Source: Oceanispirochaeta sp. M1 (GTDB taxonomy: Bacteria; Spirochaetota; Spirochaetia; DSM-2461). From it: a stretch of DNA of 64,000 nucleotides. The translations under genes were made by a program, and so were the position numbers. Numbering within the stretch: the first letter of the stretch is position 1; each line of letters starts with the position of its first letter. A model generated the notes under the pieces. It was not told the origin of the DNA. It saw nothing but the letters and a program-made list of their open reading frames with translations, and searched no databases. Positions 43,480 through 51,736 of this stretch are shown piece by piece. The DNA is taken from the NCBI RefSeq assembly GCF_003346715.1, contig NZ_QQPQ01000003.1:62001-126000 (forward strand). The letters are read 5' to 3'.

Positions 43480-44466
43480 TCAGCTGTTTTTTGCTTCAGG
43501 GAGTATAGCATCAAGAGGAAATAAAATCACCCCCTGAATACTCTTATCTCCGATTAGGGCTGCAGTTAATCTGTCTACTCCTATAGCCGTACCGGAGCAG
43601 GAGGGGAAATCTTTCATTCCCTTCACCCAGGAACTTGAAATGCGGACAGGAACTCTGGAATTCAGACTCTTTTTCTGTCCCTCTTTTTCATAGTAGTTTC
43701 TGATTTTTTCGATATCAGTCTCTTCAGTATAACAGTTGGCAATTTCAGTACCATCCATGTACAGCTCCCAGCGGTCAGACCAGGGGCTTTCCTCAATATC
43801 TGCCGCCAGTGTGGCAAGTCTTCGGGGGTAGTTTTTAAGAACAAGAGGTCTGTCACAGGGAAGCTCAGGCTCTACAAGTGTTAAAAAGAGTTTATGGTAG
43901 AGAACCTCCCAGCCTTCATTTTCTTCAGCGGGGATACCCGCAAGCTGCAGCTGTTTCAGCAGAGTCGGGATTTCCATATTTTCTTCAAGTGAGAAGCCTG
44001 CAAATTCAATAAAAGCCTCTTCCACAGTCATCTGCCGGAAAGGGGGCCTGCATGAGTCAGGAGTTTCAGGAAGACAGATTGAAGAGATCAGAAGCTCACA
44101 GATGCGGATATTCTCATCTGCTGTGATGCCGGTTTTATACCATTCCAACATGGTAAATTCAGGATTATGCACAGGACTGATCTGCTCATTATTTCTGAAG
44201 CTCTTGCAGATCTGGAATATATCGCCTGAGCCCTGAGCCAGAAGCTGTTTCATCCATATTTCGGGAGATGGTGTCAGATAGAGGGGGATATCATCTCTGT
44301 ATGGACTGATAAGAGATGCTTTGAAATTCTCAATGGATGATTCCGGGATAAGATGGGGTGAAAGGAGGGGAGTGTCCACTTCAAGGAAATCGCTCTCAAA
44401 AAAGAAGTTTCTGATCCTGTTTATCAGAACAGCTCTTTTTTTAATTTTATCAATTGAAAGGTTCAT
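43480..44466 (-). CDS. epmA: EF-P lysine-lysyltransferase (class II LysRS paralogue)
   Basis: A 328-residue truncated lysyl-tRNA-synthetase-like enzyme without an anticodon domain. Class II motifs: motif 1 SDFLEVDTPLLSPH, motif 2 SFRNNEQISPVHNPEFTMLEWY, motif 3 GTAIGVDRLTAALIG. It attaches a lysine to EF-P Lys34. ATG 44466 is chosen, with GGGGA six bases upstream. In E. coli EpmB first isomerises lysine to beta-lysine; no EpmB gene is in this window. Confidence 0.92.
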   Translation of the reverse strand: MNLSIDKIKKRAVLINRIRNFFFESDFLEVDTPLLSPHLIPESSIENFKASLISPYRDDIPLYLTPSPEIWMKQLLAQGSGDIFQICKSFRNNEQISPVHNPEFTMLEWYKTGITADENIRICELLISSICLPETPDSCRPPFRQMTVEEAFIEFAGFSLEENMEIPTLLKQLQLAGIPAEENEGWEVLYHKLFLTLVEPELPCDRPLVLKNYPRRLATLAADIEESPWSDRWELYMDGTEIANCYTEETDIEKIRNYYEKEGQKKSLNSRVPVRISSSWVKGMKDFPSCSGTAIGVDRLTAALIGDKSIQGVILFPLDAILPEAKNS

Positions 44467-44530
44467 CCTGATCCCCTGTATTTTAATCTTAATCCTTTTG
44501 GAAGCCAAAGATAACATAATTATGAGTAAT

Positions 44531-44563
44531 AAAAAAAAGCCGTCCATTCAGACGGCTTTTTTT
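44531..44563. terminator. Bidirectional intrinsic terminator
   Basis: GCCGTC (44539-44544) and GACGGC (44551-44556) with a 6-base loop, flanked by eight A and seven T. On the minus strand it ends the ferredoxin transcript, 15 bases after its stop. Confidence 0.93.
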
Positions 44564-44577
44564 ATTAACGTCAGCTA

Positions 44578-44751
44578 TTAAGCTTCAGTGATACACTCAG
44601 TGGGACATACATCCGCACAAGCACCGCAGCTGGTACACAGATCAGCGTCGATAAATCTTGCATCATCTTTTTCACTGATTGCGTCTACGGGACATTCGCC
44701 TTCACAGGCTGCGCAGTTAACACAGTCATCTGCTGCAATTACATAGGCCAT
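44578..44751 (-). CDS. 2[4Fe-4S] ferredoxin
   Basis: A 57-residue small acidic ferredoxin. Two clusters are ligated by CVNCAACEGECP and CTSCGACADVCP, each with CxxCxxCxxxCP. It carries electrons at low potential for anaerobic metabolism such as pyruvate oxidation or hydrogenase reactions. ATG 44751 follows AGGA; the longer frame from 44811 adds an unrelated hydrophobic stretch. Promoter at 44783-44811. Confidence 0.95.
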   Translation of the reverse strand: MAYVIAADDCVNCAACEGECPVDAISEKDDARFIDADLCTSCGACADVCPTECITEA

Positions 44752-44782
44752 GGGAATCCTCCATAACAGTTTTATTAGGTAC

Positions 44783-44811
44783 AAAATAGCGTATAAAGCA
44801 GGGAGAATCAA
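44783..44811 (-). promoter_or_regulatory. Ferredoxin promoter
   Basis: Minus strand TTGATT (44811-44806), 17-base spacer, TATTTT (44788-44783), about 30 bases before the ATG. Confidence 0.55.
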
Positions 44812-44901
44812 TAATCTATGAGGATTTGCTTACCTTTTTTTCATAAGTATCTGTGAAATACCTGCTTCTTCAAAGATTTCACCCTTCTCAGCATCCCGGC
44901 T

Positions 44902-44918
44902 TCATTGAGGCTCAATGA
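44902..44918. promoter_or_regulatory. 17-bp perfect palindrome
   Basis: TCATTGAG (44902-44909), G, CTCAATGA (44911-44918). Placed midway between two divergent promoters, it looks like a binding site for a dimeric regulator. Confidence 0.5.
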
Positions 44919-44985
44919 TTCCAATGGCTCCTTTTGTCATGTTTTTAGAATAATCTTTTATCCGGTCGATTAAATATTGAATAGA

Positions 44986-45014
44986 TTGACGGAAGTGATG
45001 GCCTGTAATATCTT
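44986..45014 (+). promoter_or_regulatory. Acyl-CoA ligase promoter
   Basis: TTGACG (44986-44991), 17-base spacer, TATCTT (45009-45014). Start predicted near 45021. Confidence 0.6.
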
Positions 45015-45025
45015 TATGTATCTAA

Positions 45026-45041
45026 TAGTATATATACACTA
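45026..45041 (+). promoter_or_regulatory. Operator-like palindrome after the ligase promoter
   Basis: TAGTATATATACACTA is symmetric at 14 of 16 positions and lies just past the predicted transcription start, a usual place for a repressor of fatty-acid genes. Confidence 0.5.
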
Positions 45042-45131
45042 GTAGATAATTTGTCTATTATCCGTAGCTGAATTGGACCCTGAAGTCCACTTGATATCAG
45101 TATGCAAAAGATCGTTTTTGAGGAGAGATAT

Positions 45132-47039
45132 ATGATGGAACCGACAATAATGAAACAGCTGCAGAAAATTGTGCAGAAATTTCCAAATGCAACAGCACAG
45201 CTCAGTAAGGATAAGGATGGTGTTTATCAGCCGACAATCTATACTCAGTTATATAAGGAAGCTCAGTACTGTGCTGCCGGATTCCAGTCAATCGGAATTA
45301 AAAGGGGAGATACAGTAGGTATCATCGCAGATAACAGGAAAGAGTGGCTTATCTGTGATCTTGGTCTTCTTTCTCTCGGTGCCAATGATGCACCCCGGGG
45401 CTGTGACATCAATTCAAAAATACTGGCACATATCATCAGTATCCCTTCCTGTGAAACAACTGTTCTTGAAAATTCACTGCAGTTGGAAAAACTTCTTGAA
45501 GTACAGGCTGATCTTCCTGCTTTGAAACAAATTGTAATGATTGAAGAGGCCGATGCTGAAACTGCAGCTAAAGCTGAAAAATATAAGATAATCAATTTTT
45601 CAGACCTTATGAAAAAGGGTGAGGAGCTCCTTGCCGTAGATTCTGATCTGATTGAGAAAGAGATAGCACAGGGAAGTGAAGAGGATATTGCAACTATTAT
45701 CTTTACCTCCGGTACCACCGGTATTCCCAAGGGTGTCATGCTGAGTAACAGAAGTTATATCTATCAGGCCACAGCAATGCTGGATTCAATTCCTGTTTCT
45801 GAAACTGATACATGGCTCACAATTCTGCCGGTTTGGCACTCTTTTGAGAGAATTATCCAGTATGTTTCATGTCTGAACGGAGCCTGTCTTGCTTATTCAA
45901 AACCAATAGGTAAAACACTCCTGATGGATCTTCAGGAGGTTCAGCCTACACTGATGACAGCAGTACCCCGACTCTGGGAAGCTCTTTATGCAGGTATCAT
46001 CAGGAATATTAAAGCAAAGGGTGACAAAGTAGAGAATATGTTCCACTTCTTTGTTAAGAAATCGGTTGCAGATGAGCATTTTTGCTGTCTGCTGCAGGAT
46101 CGATATCCTAATTATACCGGTAATGCCGGAGCAATTAAAAAGATTGGCGCTGCATTCGGTCGTATTCATACTGCACCTCTCCGTTATGCAGGTGATAAAA
46201 TCCTTTTTTCAAAAGTTGTTAAAAAAATGTTTCCGGCCCTCAGAGCAGGTATCTCTGGAGGCGGTGCTCTGCAGAGAGATGTTGATAATTTCTTTGCAGC
46301 CATCGGGGTTAAGATCCTTGAAGGATACGGTCTGACAGAGTCAGGACCTGTTATCTCTGTAAGAAAAGAATCACATCCTGTTGTAAATACAGTTGGACCC
46401 GCTTTTATCGGAACTCAGATCAAGGCACTGGATGCAGAGGGTAAGGAAGTTAAAACAGGAGAGCGAGGTGTTCTTCATGTTAAAGGTCCGCAGGTTATGG
46501 AAGGCTATTACGGAAATCAGGAACTTACAAATTCTGTACTTACAAAAGACGGCTGGCTTGATACCGGTGATATTGCTGTAATTTCACGTGATAATGAAAT
46601 CTCTCTTGTAGGACGTGCAAAAGATACTATCGTTCTGCTGGGTGGAGAAAATGTTGAGCCTGTTCCCCTTGAGTCCAAGATGAAGGAATCACCATATATT
46701 GATAATGTGGTTGTTATCGGACAGGATAGGAAATTTCTTTCTGCGCTGATTGTTCCTGACTTTGATACTCTGGAAGAGTATGCAAAGAAATATAATGTAA
46801 TGTATGAGAATAGAACTCTTATGGGAGAGGCTCCTGAGCTGAAGGAACTTATAAATCAGGAAATTGCCGACCTTGTCTCTCCTGCAACCGGTTTTTCAAG
46901 TTTTGAGAGAATCTATCAGTTCTCTATTCTTCAGAATCATTTTGAAGTGGGCCGGGAGCTGTCTGCAAAGATGGAACTCCTGAGACCTACGATTTATGAA
47001 TTATACAATAAAGAAATGGATGAACTGCTAAATCGTTGA
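45132..47039 (+). CDS. Long-chain fatty acid-CoA ligase (AMP-binding)
   Basis: A 635-residue adenylate-forming enzyme that activates fatty acids to acyl-CoA through an acyl-AMP. Seen: P-loop TIIFTSGTTGIPKG, ILEGYGLTESGPV, GWLDTGDIA and the LVGRAKDTIVLLGGENVEP hinge. C-terminal catalytic Lys region is present at normal length. ATG 45132 is preferred over ATG 45102 because AGGAGAG (45121-45127) precedes it. Own promoter and terminator make it a single-gene unit. Confidence 0.9.
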   Translation: MMEPTIMKQLQKIVQKFPNATAQLSKDKDGVYQPTIYTQLYKEAQYCAAGFQSIGIKRGDTVGIIADNRKEWLICDLGLLSLGANDAPRGCDINSKILAHIISIPSCETTVLENSLQLEKLLEVQADLPALKQIVMIEEADAETAAKAEKYKIINFSDLMKKGEELLAVDSDLIEKEIAQGSEEDIATIIFTSGTTGIPKGVMLSNRSYIYQATAMLDSIPVSETDTWLTILPVWHSFERIIQYVSCLNGACLAYSKPIGKTLLMDLQEVQPTLMTAVPRLWEALYAGIIRNIKAKGDKVENMFHFFVKKSVADEHFCCLLQDRYPNYTGNAGAIKKIGAAFGRIHTAPLRYAGDKILFSKVVKKMFPALRAGISGGGALQRDVDNFFAAIGVKILEGYGLTESGPVISVRKESHPVVNTVGPAFIGTQIKALDAEGKEVKTGERGVLHVKGPQVMEGYYGNQELTNSVLTKDGWLDTGDIAVISRDNEISLVGRAKDTIVLLGGENVEPVPLESKMKESPYIDNVVVIGQDRKFLSALIVPDFDTLEEYAKKYNVMYENRTLMGEAPELKELINQEIADLVSPATGFSSFERIYQFSILQNHFEVGRELSAKMELLRPTIYELYNKEMDELLNR

Positions 47040-47046
47040 TGTTACA

Positions 47047-47078
47047 TAAGGGGGCCATATGGTCCCCTTATTTTTTTT
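47047..47078 (+). terminator. Intrinsic terminator of the acyl-CoA ligase
   Basis: AAGGGG and CCCCTT form the outer stem around a self-complementary CCATATGG, followed by eight T. Confidence 0.9.
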
Positions 47079-47170
47079 CTGCCCTAAGGCTTCGGGTATG
47101 AAAAATACCAGTACAATATTTGCTTTTTTGTAGTAGAATTAATTAGGCATTGACCTTAAGGAGAACCTTT

Positions 47171-47725
47171 ATGAAATCTGTAGCGGTAATTCTGGCAGAT
47201 GGTCTTGAGGAAGTTGAGGCCATCACTCCCATTGATTTTTTGAGAAGAGCGGGGATAGATGTAACAACTGTAGCCCTCAAAGAGAGACTCATCGAGGGCT
47301 CTCACGGTGTCCATCTCAAGGCGGATGTTCTTCTGAATGATTTTCCAGAAGAAGCTGATGCCATTCTCATCCCCGGAGGCATGCCCGGCTCAGCCCATAT
47401 TGCAGCAGATCCGACCGTAATTGATCTAGTTAAAAAATTTCATGACCAGGGTAAACTGGTTGCCGCTATCTGCGCAGCTCCTTCACTTGTATTAGGTGCT
47501 GCGGGCATACTGAAAGATAAACGATATACCTGTTATCCGGGATTTGAAGACAAAGCCGGTCCTTATGGAATATATAGCACTGACCGTGTTGTCTGTGATA
47601 AAAATGTAATAACAGGCTGCGGTGTCGGTGGTGCTGCCGAATTTTCAAGAGAGATAATTGCATATCTTATTGGAGATGAGAAAGCGGACACCATAATGAG
47701 AGCGACACTGCAGGCCGGATATTAA
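47171..47725 (+). CDS. DJ-1/PfpI family protein
   Basis: A 184-residue protein of the DJ-1/ThiJ/PfpI superfamily. The nucleophile Cys is in VAAICAAPSL (about residue 98), with an acidic residue in LADGLEEVEA (Glu about 14), and a GCGVGGAAEFS end. Members act as redox sensors, glyoxalases or deglycases; the role here is unknown. ATG 47171 follows AAGGAG; a start at 47150 is less likely. It is 14 bases ahead of the TIGR00300 gene. Confidence 0.9.
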   Translation: MKSVAVILADGLEEVEAITPIDFLRRAGIDVTTVALKERLIEGSHGVHLKADVLLNDFPEEADAILIPGGMPGSAHIAADPTVIDLVKKFHDQGKLVAAICAAPSLVLGAAGILKDKRYTCYPGFEDKAGPYGIYSTDRVVCDKNVITGCGVGGAAEFSREIIAYLIGDEKADTIMRATLQAGY

Positions 47726-47739
47726 CTAAAGGGAATTTA

Positions 47740-48954
47740 ATGAAAGACATTACAATTATCTCAGAGGGACATCTGATTGATTCAGGTATTCTTTCTGATA
47801 TGCTGAACCTGATAACAGATGAAAATTTGGACTACCGGATAGAAAAAATTGACATCGGAAAAATAGTTAATGAGACATCCCGGGTCGAAATCAAAATTTT
47901 CGGAGAAGATACTGAATCACTGGATCAGATACTACCCAAGCTGACAGCTATCGGAGCCTATGAAAAGGGTGCCGTGAATGCTCATTTTGAAATTTCCAAC
48001 AAGGATGCCCATGCTCCCGAGGGATTCTACTCCTCCACAAATCACCGTACTGAAGTTTATGAGGACAATTCCTGGAATAAGGTCTCTCAGCAGAGAATGG
48101 ATGCTGTGATTGTTAAAAAAGAGAGTCGTTATATCTGTACAAAAATCAGGGATATCAAGAAAGGGGATGCCATACTCTGTGGAAGTGAATCTATCCGTGT
48201 TTATCCCCCTGCAGCAGAAAAGAAGGATGACGGCTTTGCCTTTATGACTAATGAGGTCTCTTCCGAGCGCAGCTATGATGTTGCCGTTGATACCATTGCT
48301 GCAGAGTTAAAGCATATAAAATCAAAGGGCGGCAAGACAGTTGTTGTCTGCGGTCCTGTTGTCATACATACAGGGGGTGCGCCGGCTCTGGCAGCCCTTA
48401 TCCGAGAAGGATATCTACAGGGATTCCTCGGCGGGAATGCTGTTGCTGTTCATGACCTGGAGACCTATTATTACGGAACATCTCTGGGTGTTGACATGAA
48501 GAGCGGCAAGCCCACACATGGTGGTCATAATCACCATATGAGGGCGATCAACAGAATCAATGGCTACGGCTCAATCAAAGAGGCCATTGATGCCGGAGAT
48601 CTGAATGACGGTCTTATGTATCAGGTAATCAAGTCCGATATTCCCTATTGTCTTGCTGGTTCCATTCGGGATGACGGTCCTCTTCCTGAGACTGTGAATG
48701 ACATGATTGAGGCTCAGGCACAGTATTCAGAAATCATCAAGGATACGGATATGATTCTGATGCTCAGCTCAATGCTTCATTCCATCGGTACCGGCAATAT
48801 GACACCTTCCTGGGTCAAGACTGTATGTATTGATATTAATCCTGCGGTTGTTACAAAGCTGGCAGACAGAGGAACAGGCCAGGCAGTGGGCATTGTAAGT
48901 GATGTGGGCCTTTTTCTTATTGCTCTTGCAGGGAGACTGGGACTGGATTTTTAA
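47740..48954 (+). CDS. LOR/SDH-type protein (TIGR00300), likely ornithine cyclodeaminase-like
   Basis: A 404-residue enzyme. N-terminal LOR/SDH-like domain (about 1-100), then a Rossmann-like C-terminal half with GGKTVVVCGPVVIHTGGAPALAALI (about 200-224), YYYGTSLG, a His-rich PTHGGHNHHMRAINRI motif (about 263-278) and CIDINPAVVTKLADRG near the end. Known relatives include archaeal-type ornithine cyclodeaminase and the C-terminal domain of cyanobacterial arginine dihydrolase; a role converting ornithine to proline is therefore likely but not shown. It is coupled to the DJ-1-like gene 14 bases upstream. Confidence 0.75.
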   Translation: MKDITIISEGHLIDSGILSDMLNLITDENLDYRIEKIDIGKIVNETSRVEIKIFGEDTESLDQILPKLTAIGAYEKGAVNAHFEISNKDAHAPEGFYSSTNHRTEVYEDNSWNKVSQQRMDAVIVKKESRYICTKIRDIKKGDAILCGSESIRVYPPAAEKKDDGFAFMTNEVSSERSYDVAVDTIAAELKHIKSKGGKTVVVCGPVVIHTGGAPALAALIREGYLQGFLGGNAVAVHDLETYYYGTSLGVDMKSGKPTHGGHNHHMRAINRINGYGSIKEAIDAGDLNDGLMYQVIKSDIPYCLAGSIRDDGPLPETVNDMIEAQAQYSEIIKDTDMILMLSSMLHSIGTGNMTPSWVKTVCIDINPAVVTKLADRGTGQAVGIVSDVGLFLIALAGRLGLDF

Positions 48955-48985
48955 ATCAATTCAGTCGGTGACTGTAACCGGACAT

Positions 48986-49031
48986 AAAAAAAAGCAGAGC
49001 ATTCAGGAAAATCCCCGGGCTCTGCTTTTTT
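48986..49031. terminator. Shared bidirectional terminator
   Basis: GCAGAGC (48994-49000) and GCTCTGC (49019-49025), flanked by A-tract and T-tract. It ends the TIGR00300 transcript (plus) and lies beyond ackA (minus). Confidence 0.88.
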
Positions 49032-49050
49032 ATTTGCATATCTAAAATCA

Positions 49051-49087
49051 GCGGCCTTATTGAATCCATTGATTCAGTTTCGGCCGC
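49051..49087. repeat. Nested double hairpin 3' of ackA
   Basis: Outer GCGGCC (49051-49056)/GGCCGC (49082-49087) and inner TGAATC (49061-49066)/GATTCA (49071-49076) with a 4-base loop. It sits 16 bases past the ackA stop, probably a 3' mRNA-stabilising or termination element. Confidence 0.6.
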
Positions 49088-49102
49088 CGTTCCTACTTAG
49101 AT

Positions 49103-50437
49103 TTATGCTTCGACAATAACATCTTTCAGTGCAGGATTCTTTTTGATATTACCGGGAAGAGCTCTTTCTCTTGCCTTGTTCTTATACTCTTTGCTCTGGA
49201 AGTAGTATGTATAGTTTTCATGTACATCGTAGCTTCCGTTCATGAGTGCAAAAGTGTCTTCAGTCATGACAAGTTCTTCATCTGTGGGAATTACAAAAAC
49301 CTTTACAGGAGAATTATCTGCTGAAATACAGGTTTCACAGTTTCTGGAAATAGACGCAAGGTTCTTTTTCTCATCAATTATGATTCCCATGTTTTCAAGG
49401 CCCATGAGAGATTTCGCTCTGTAGCTGGGGTTCATCTCTCCCACACCGGCTGTGAACACAATTGCATCAACACGGCCGATGGCTGCATAGTAGGAACCTA
49501 TGTATTTCTTGATTCTGTAGGCTTCCATATCCTGAGCCAGGGTACAGATGATATCACCTTTATCTACTCCGGCCTGAACATCTCTTCTGTCTACAAATTC
49601 TTTTGTAATTCCCAGTACACCGCTCTTCTTGTTAAGAGTGGCGTCCATCTCTTTTGTATCCATCCCTTTTTCGTTCATCATATAGGTAACGATGGCAGGA
49701 TCGATGTCACCGCTTCTTGTTCCCATCATGAGACCTTCCAGAGGAGTCATACCCATGGATGTATCATATCCCTTACCGTCTTTAACGGCACACATGGATG
49801 CACCGTTTCCGATATGGGCAATGATTACATTGGTTTCAGAAGCTTTTTTACCCATGAGAACGGCAGCTCTCTTGGCTGTATAAAGGTAGGACGTTCCGTG
49901 AAATCCATAACGTCGGACATTGTTTTTTTCATACCAGTCATAAGGAAGGGCGTACATAAAGGAGAGGGAAGGCATGGTCTGATGCCATGCTGTATCCATA
50001 ATTGCACAATGAGGAACATTGGGAAGAGCCAGCATAGCTCCTCTGATACCAAGAATATTTGCCGGATTGTGAAGGGGAGCAAGATGGTTAAGCTCTTCGA
50101 AAGCCTTCAGTACTGATTCATCAACAATCACTGATTTTTTAAAAGCTTCTCCGCCGTGAACGACTCTGTGACCTACAGCTTTAATTTCAGACATATCGCT
50201 GATACATCCGGCATCTTTGTCAAGAATGGTACTGATAATCCACTCTACGGCTTCTTTATGTGTGGGACATGCTTTTTTCTCTTCGAATTCGGGTTTTCCC
50301 AGGGGGCTGTGCTCTATGTTTGAGAGACTTTCACCGATTCTCTCGACCATTCCTACACCCAGGACTTCTTTCTTTTCCCAGTCATATACCTGAAATTTTG
50401 CGGAAGAACTTCCGCAATTCAGTGTTAAAATAACCAT
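49103..50437 (-). CDS. ackA: Acetate kinase
   Basis: A 444-residue enzyme interconverting acetyl phosphate plus ADP and acetate plus ATP. Seen: VLTLNCGSSSAKFQVYD (read ILTLNCGSSSAK) at the N-terminus, HRVVHGGE, RRYGFHGTSY (catalytic Arg/His), HIGNGASMCAV and FTAGVGEMNP. Somewhat longer than the usual 400. GGAGG precedes the ATG. No pta gene is adjacent. It supplies ATP in fermentation. Confidence 0.95.
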   Translation of the reverse strand: MVILTLNCGSSSAKFQVYDWEKKEVLGVGMVERIGESLSNIEHSPLGKPEFEEKKACPTHKEAVEWIISTILDKDAGCISDMSEIKAVGHRVVHGGEAFKKSVIVDESVLKAFEELNHLAPLHNPANILGIRGAMLALPNVPHCAIMDTAWHQTMPSLSFMYALPYDWYEKNNVRRYGFHGTSYLYTAKRAAVLMGKKASETNVIIAHIGNGASMCAVKDGKGYDTSMGMTPLEGLMMGTRSGDIDPAIVTYMMNEKGMDTKEMDATLNKKSGVLGITKEFVDRRDVQAGVDKGDIICTLAQDMEAYRIKKYIGSYYAAIGRVDAIVFTAGVGEMNPSYRAKSLMGLENMGIIIDEKKNLASISRNCETCISADNSPVKVFVIPTDEELVMTEDTFALMNGSYDVHENYTYYFQSKEYKNKARERALPGNIKKNPALKDVIVEA

Positions 50438-50642
50438 ATTTTCCTCCAGAACTGTTTAAACATCTTGATACTGATATAGATAATACCTTTTCAAGGTTAA
50501 AATTGAATTTTTATATAATTGTACCTGTAGGAATGGAAAATGCAATAGACAACAGAAAAACTATCTCCAAAACAGTATAAAATTATCTAAATAAATCTTT
50601 TAAAACGTTTGCAGCACTGAAAAAATACATTGAAAAAAAAGT

Positions 50643-50671
50643 TTGTTCATTGGCGGAAACAAGTGTATAAT
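50643..50671 (+). promoter_or_regulatory. Promoter of the hydrolase gene
   Basis: TTGTTC (50643-50648), 17-base spacer, TATAAT (50666-50671). The predicted transcription start is about 50678, at the GTG codon of the hydrolase, so the message may be leaderless. Confidence 0.55.
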
Positions 50672-50677
50672 ATCGCT

Positions 50678-51643
50678 GTGACAGAAGAATATCCCGAATT
50701 GACAGAAGCAGAAGCCTTCACATTTAAGGGTGAAGGAAATGAAACAATCCATGCCCTGAAGTGGCTACCACCCAAAAACGACACAAAAGCTCTTATCATC
50801 ATAAACCATGGTATGGCTGAGCATATTGAACGTTACTCACGTTTTGCATCCTATCTGGTTTCAAAGGGTTTTGCTGTATACGGTGAAGATCATAGAGGTC
50901 ATGGCTTAACTGCGGGCAGTGAAGAGAATACCGGATATTTTGCTGATGAACAGGGCTGGATAAAAGTAATTGGAGATATACGTTCTCTCTACCTTTTGGC
51001 CTCAAAAGAACAGAAAAGCGTTCCTGTATTCTTTTTCGGTCACTCCATGGGTTCTTTCCTGACACGCCACTATCTGAGCCTCTATGGTTCTGAACTGGCT
51101 GGAGCAGTTCTTTCAGGAACAGGTTCGCATCCTTCAGCATTGCTGACAATTGCCGGTACTATGGCAAAAATAGAATCATCTCTGAAGGGACGGAAACATA
51201 GAAGCAAAATGCTTGATACAATGAGCTTTGGTGCCTATAACAAACCTTTTGCTCAGGAAAACCAGACCGGTTTTGAATGGCTGTCAAGGGATAGTAAAGA
51301 AGTTCAGAAGTATGTTGAAGATCCATATTGCGGTTTTATCAGTAAAAGCGGCATGTATGCAGATCTGTTTAAAGGTCTTCAGATTATTAATCACCCCGAC
51401 TGTTTTAAAGCAACAGATTCGAAGCTTCCCCTTCTTTTGTATTCAGGGAAATCTGATCCCGTGGGCGGAGAGCAGGGAAAAGGCGTGAAAACTGTTGCTG
51501 ATTCCTACAGAAAGGCCGGTGTTGAAGATCTGACACTGATACTTAAAGATGATTTAAGACACGAATGCCTGAACGAGTTGGACCGGGATAAGGTCTTTGA
51601 AGAAATATATGATTGGTTGGCGGCCCGGATAACGGGCCCATAA
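50678..51643 (+). CDS. Alpha/beta hydrolase (monoacylglycerol lipase/lysophospholipase type)
   Basis: A 321-residue serine hydrolase. Oxyanion region IINHGMAEH, nucleophile elbow GHSMGS, Asp in LYSGKSDPVGG, and His in RHECLNELD. Relatives release fatty acids from monoacylglycerol or lysophospholipid. GTG 50678 is chosen because a good promoter (50643-50671) overlaps the longer frame from TTG 50630 and no ribosome site supports either; the start is uncertain. Confidence 0.8.
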   Translation: MTEEYPELTEAEAFTFKGEGNETIHALKWLPPKNDTKALIIINHGMAEHIERYSRFASYLVSKGFAVYGEDHRGHGLTAGSEENTGYFADEQGWIKVIGDIRSLYLLASKEQKSVPVFFFGHSMGSFLTRHYLSLYGSELAGAVLSGTGSHPSALLTIAGTMAKIESSLKGRKHRSKMLDTMSFGAYNKPFAQENQTGFEWLSRDSKEVQKYVEDPYCGFISKSGMYADLFKGLQIINHPDCFKATDSKLPLLLYSGKSDPVGGEQGKGVKTVADSYRKAGVEDLTLILKDDLRHECLNELDRDKVFEEIYDWLAARITGP

Positions 51644-51650
51644 GGTAAAT

Positions 51651-51736
51651 AAAAGGAGATTATGAGTATCCTAATCAGATACTCATAGTAAAAAGGAGCT
51701 AGAGGTTGTCACCAAATGGAGGCAGCCTCTTTTTTT
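51651..51736 (+). promoter_or_regulatory. Leader ORF with stacked hairpins, possible attenuator
   Basis: AAAAGGAG (51652-51658 region) precedes ATG 51663 and an 8-codon ORF (MSILIRYS) that lies almost wholly inside a perfect 10-bp inverted repeat (51661-51670/51678-51687). A second AAAAGGAG (51691-51698) leads to TTG 51706, which is in a terminator-like hairpin (AGAGGTTG 51701-51708 with CAGCCTCT 51723-51730, then T-run). Confidence 0.45.

Larger units (their letters stand above)
44752..45131. other. 380-bp divergent intergenic region
   Basis: It holds the minus-strand ferredoxin promoter, a perfect 17-bp palindrome at 44902-44918, the acyl-CoA ligase promoter at 44986-45014 and an operator-like palindrome at 45026-45041. 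No RNA gene or convincing ORF was seen. Confidence 0.6.
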
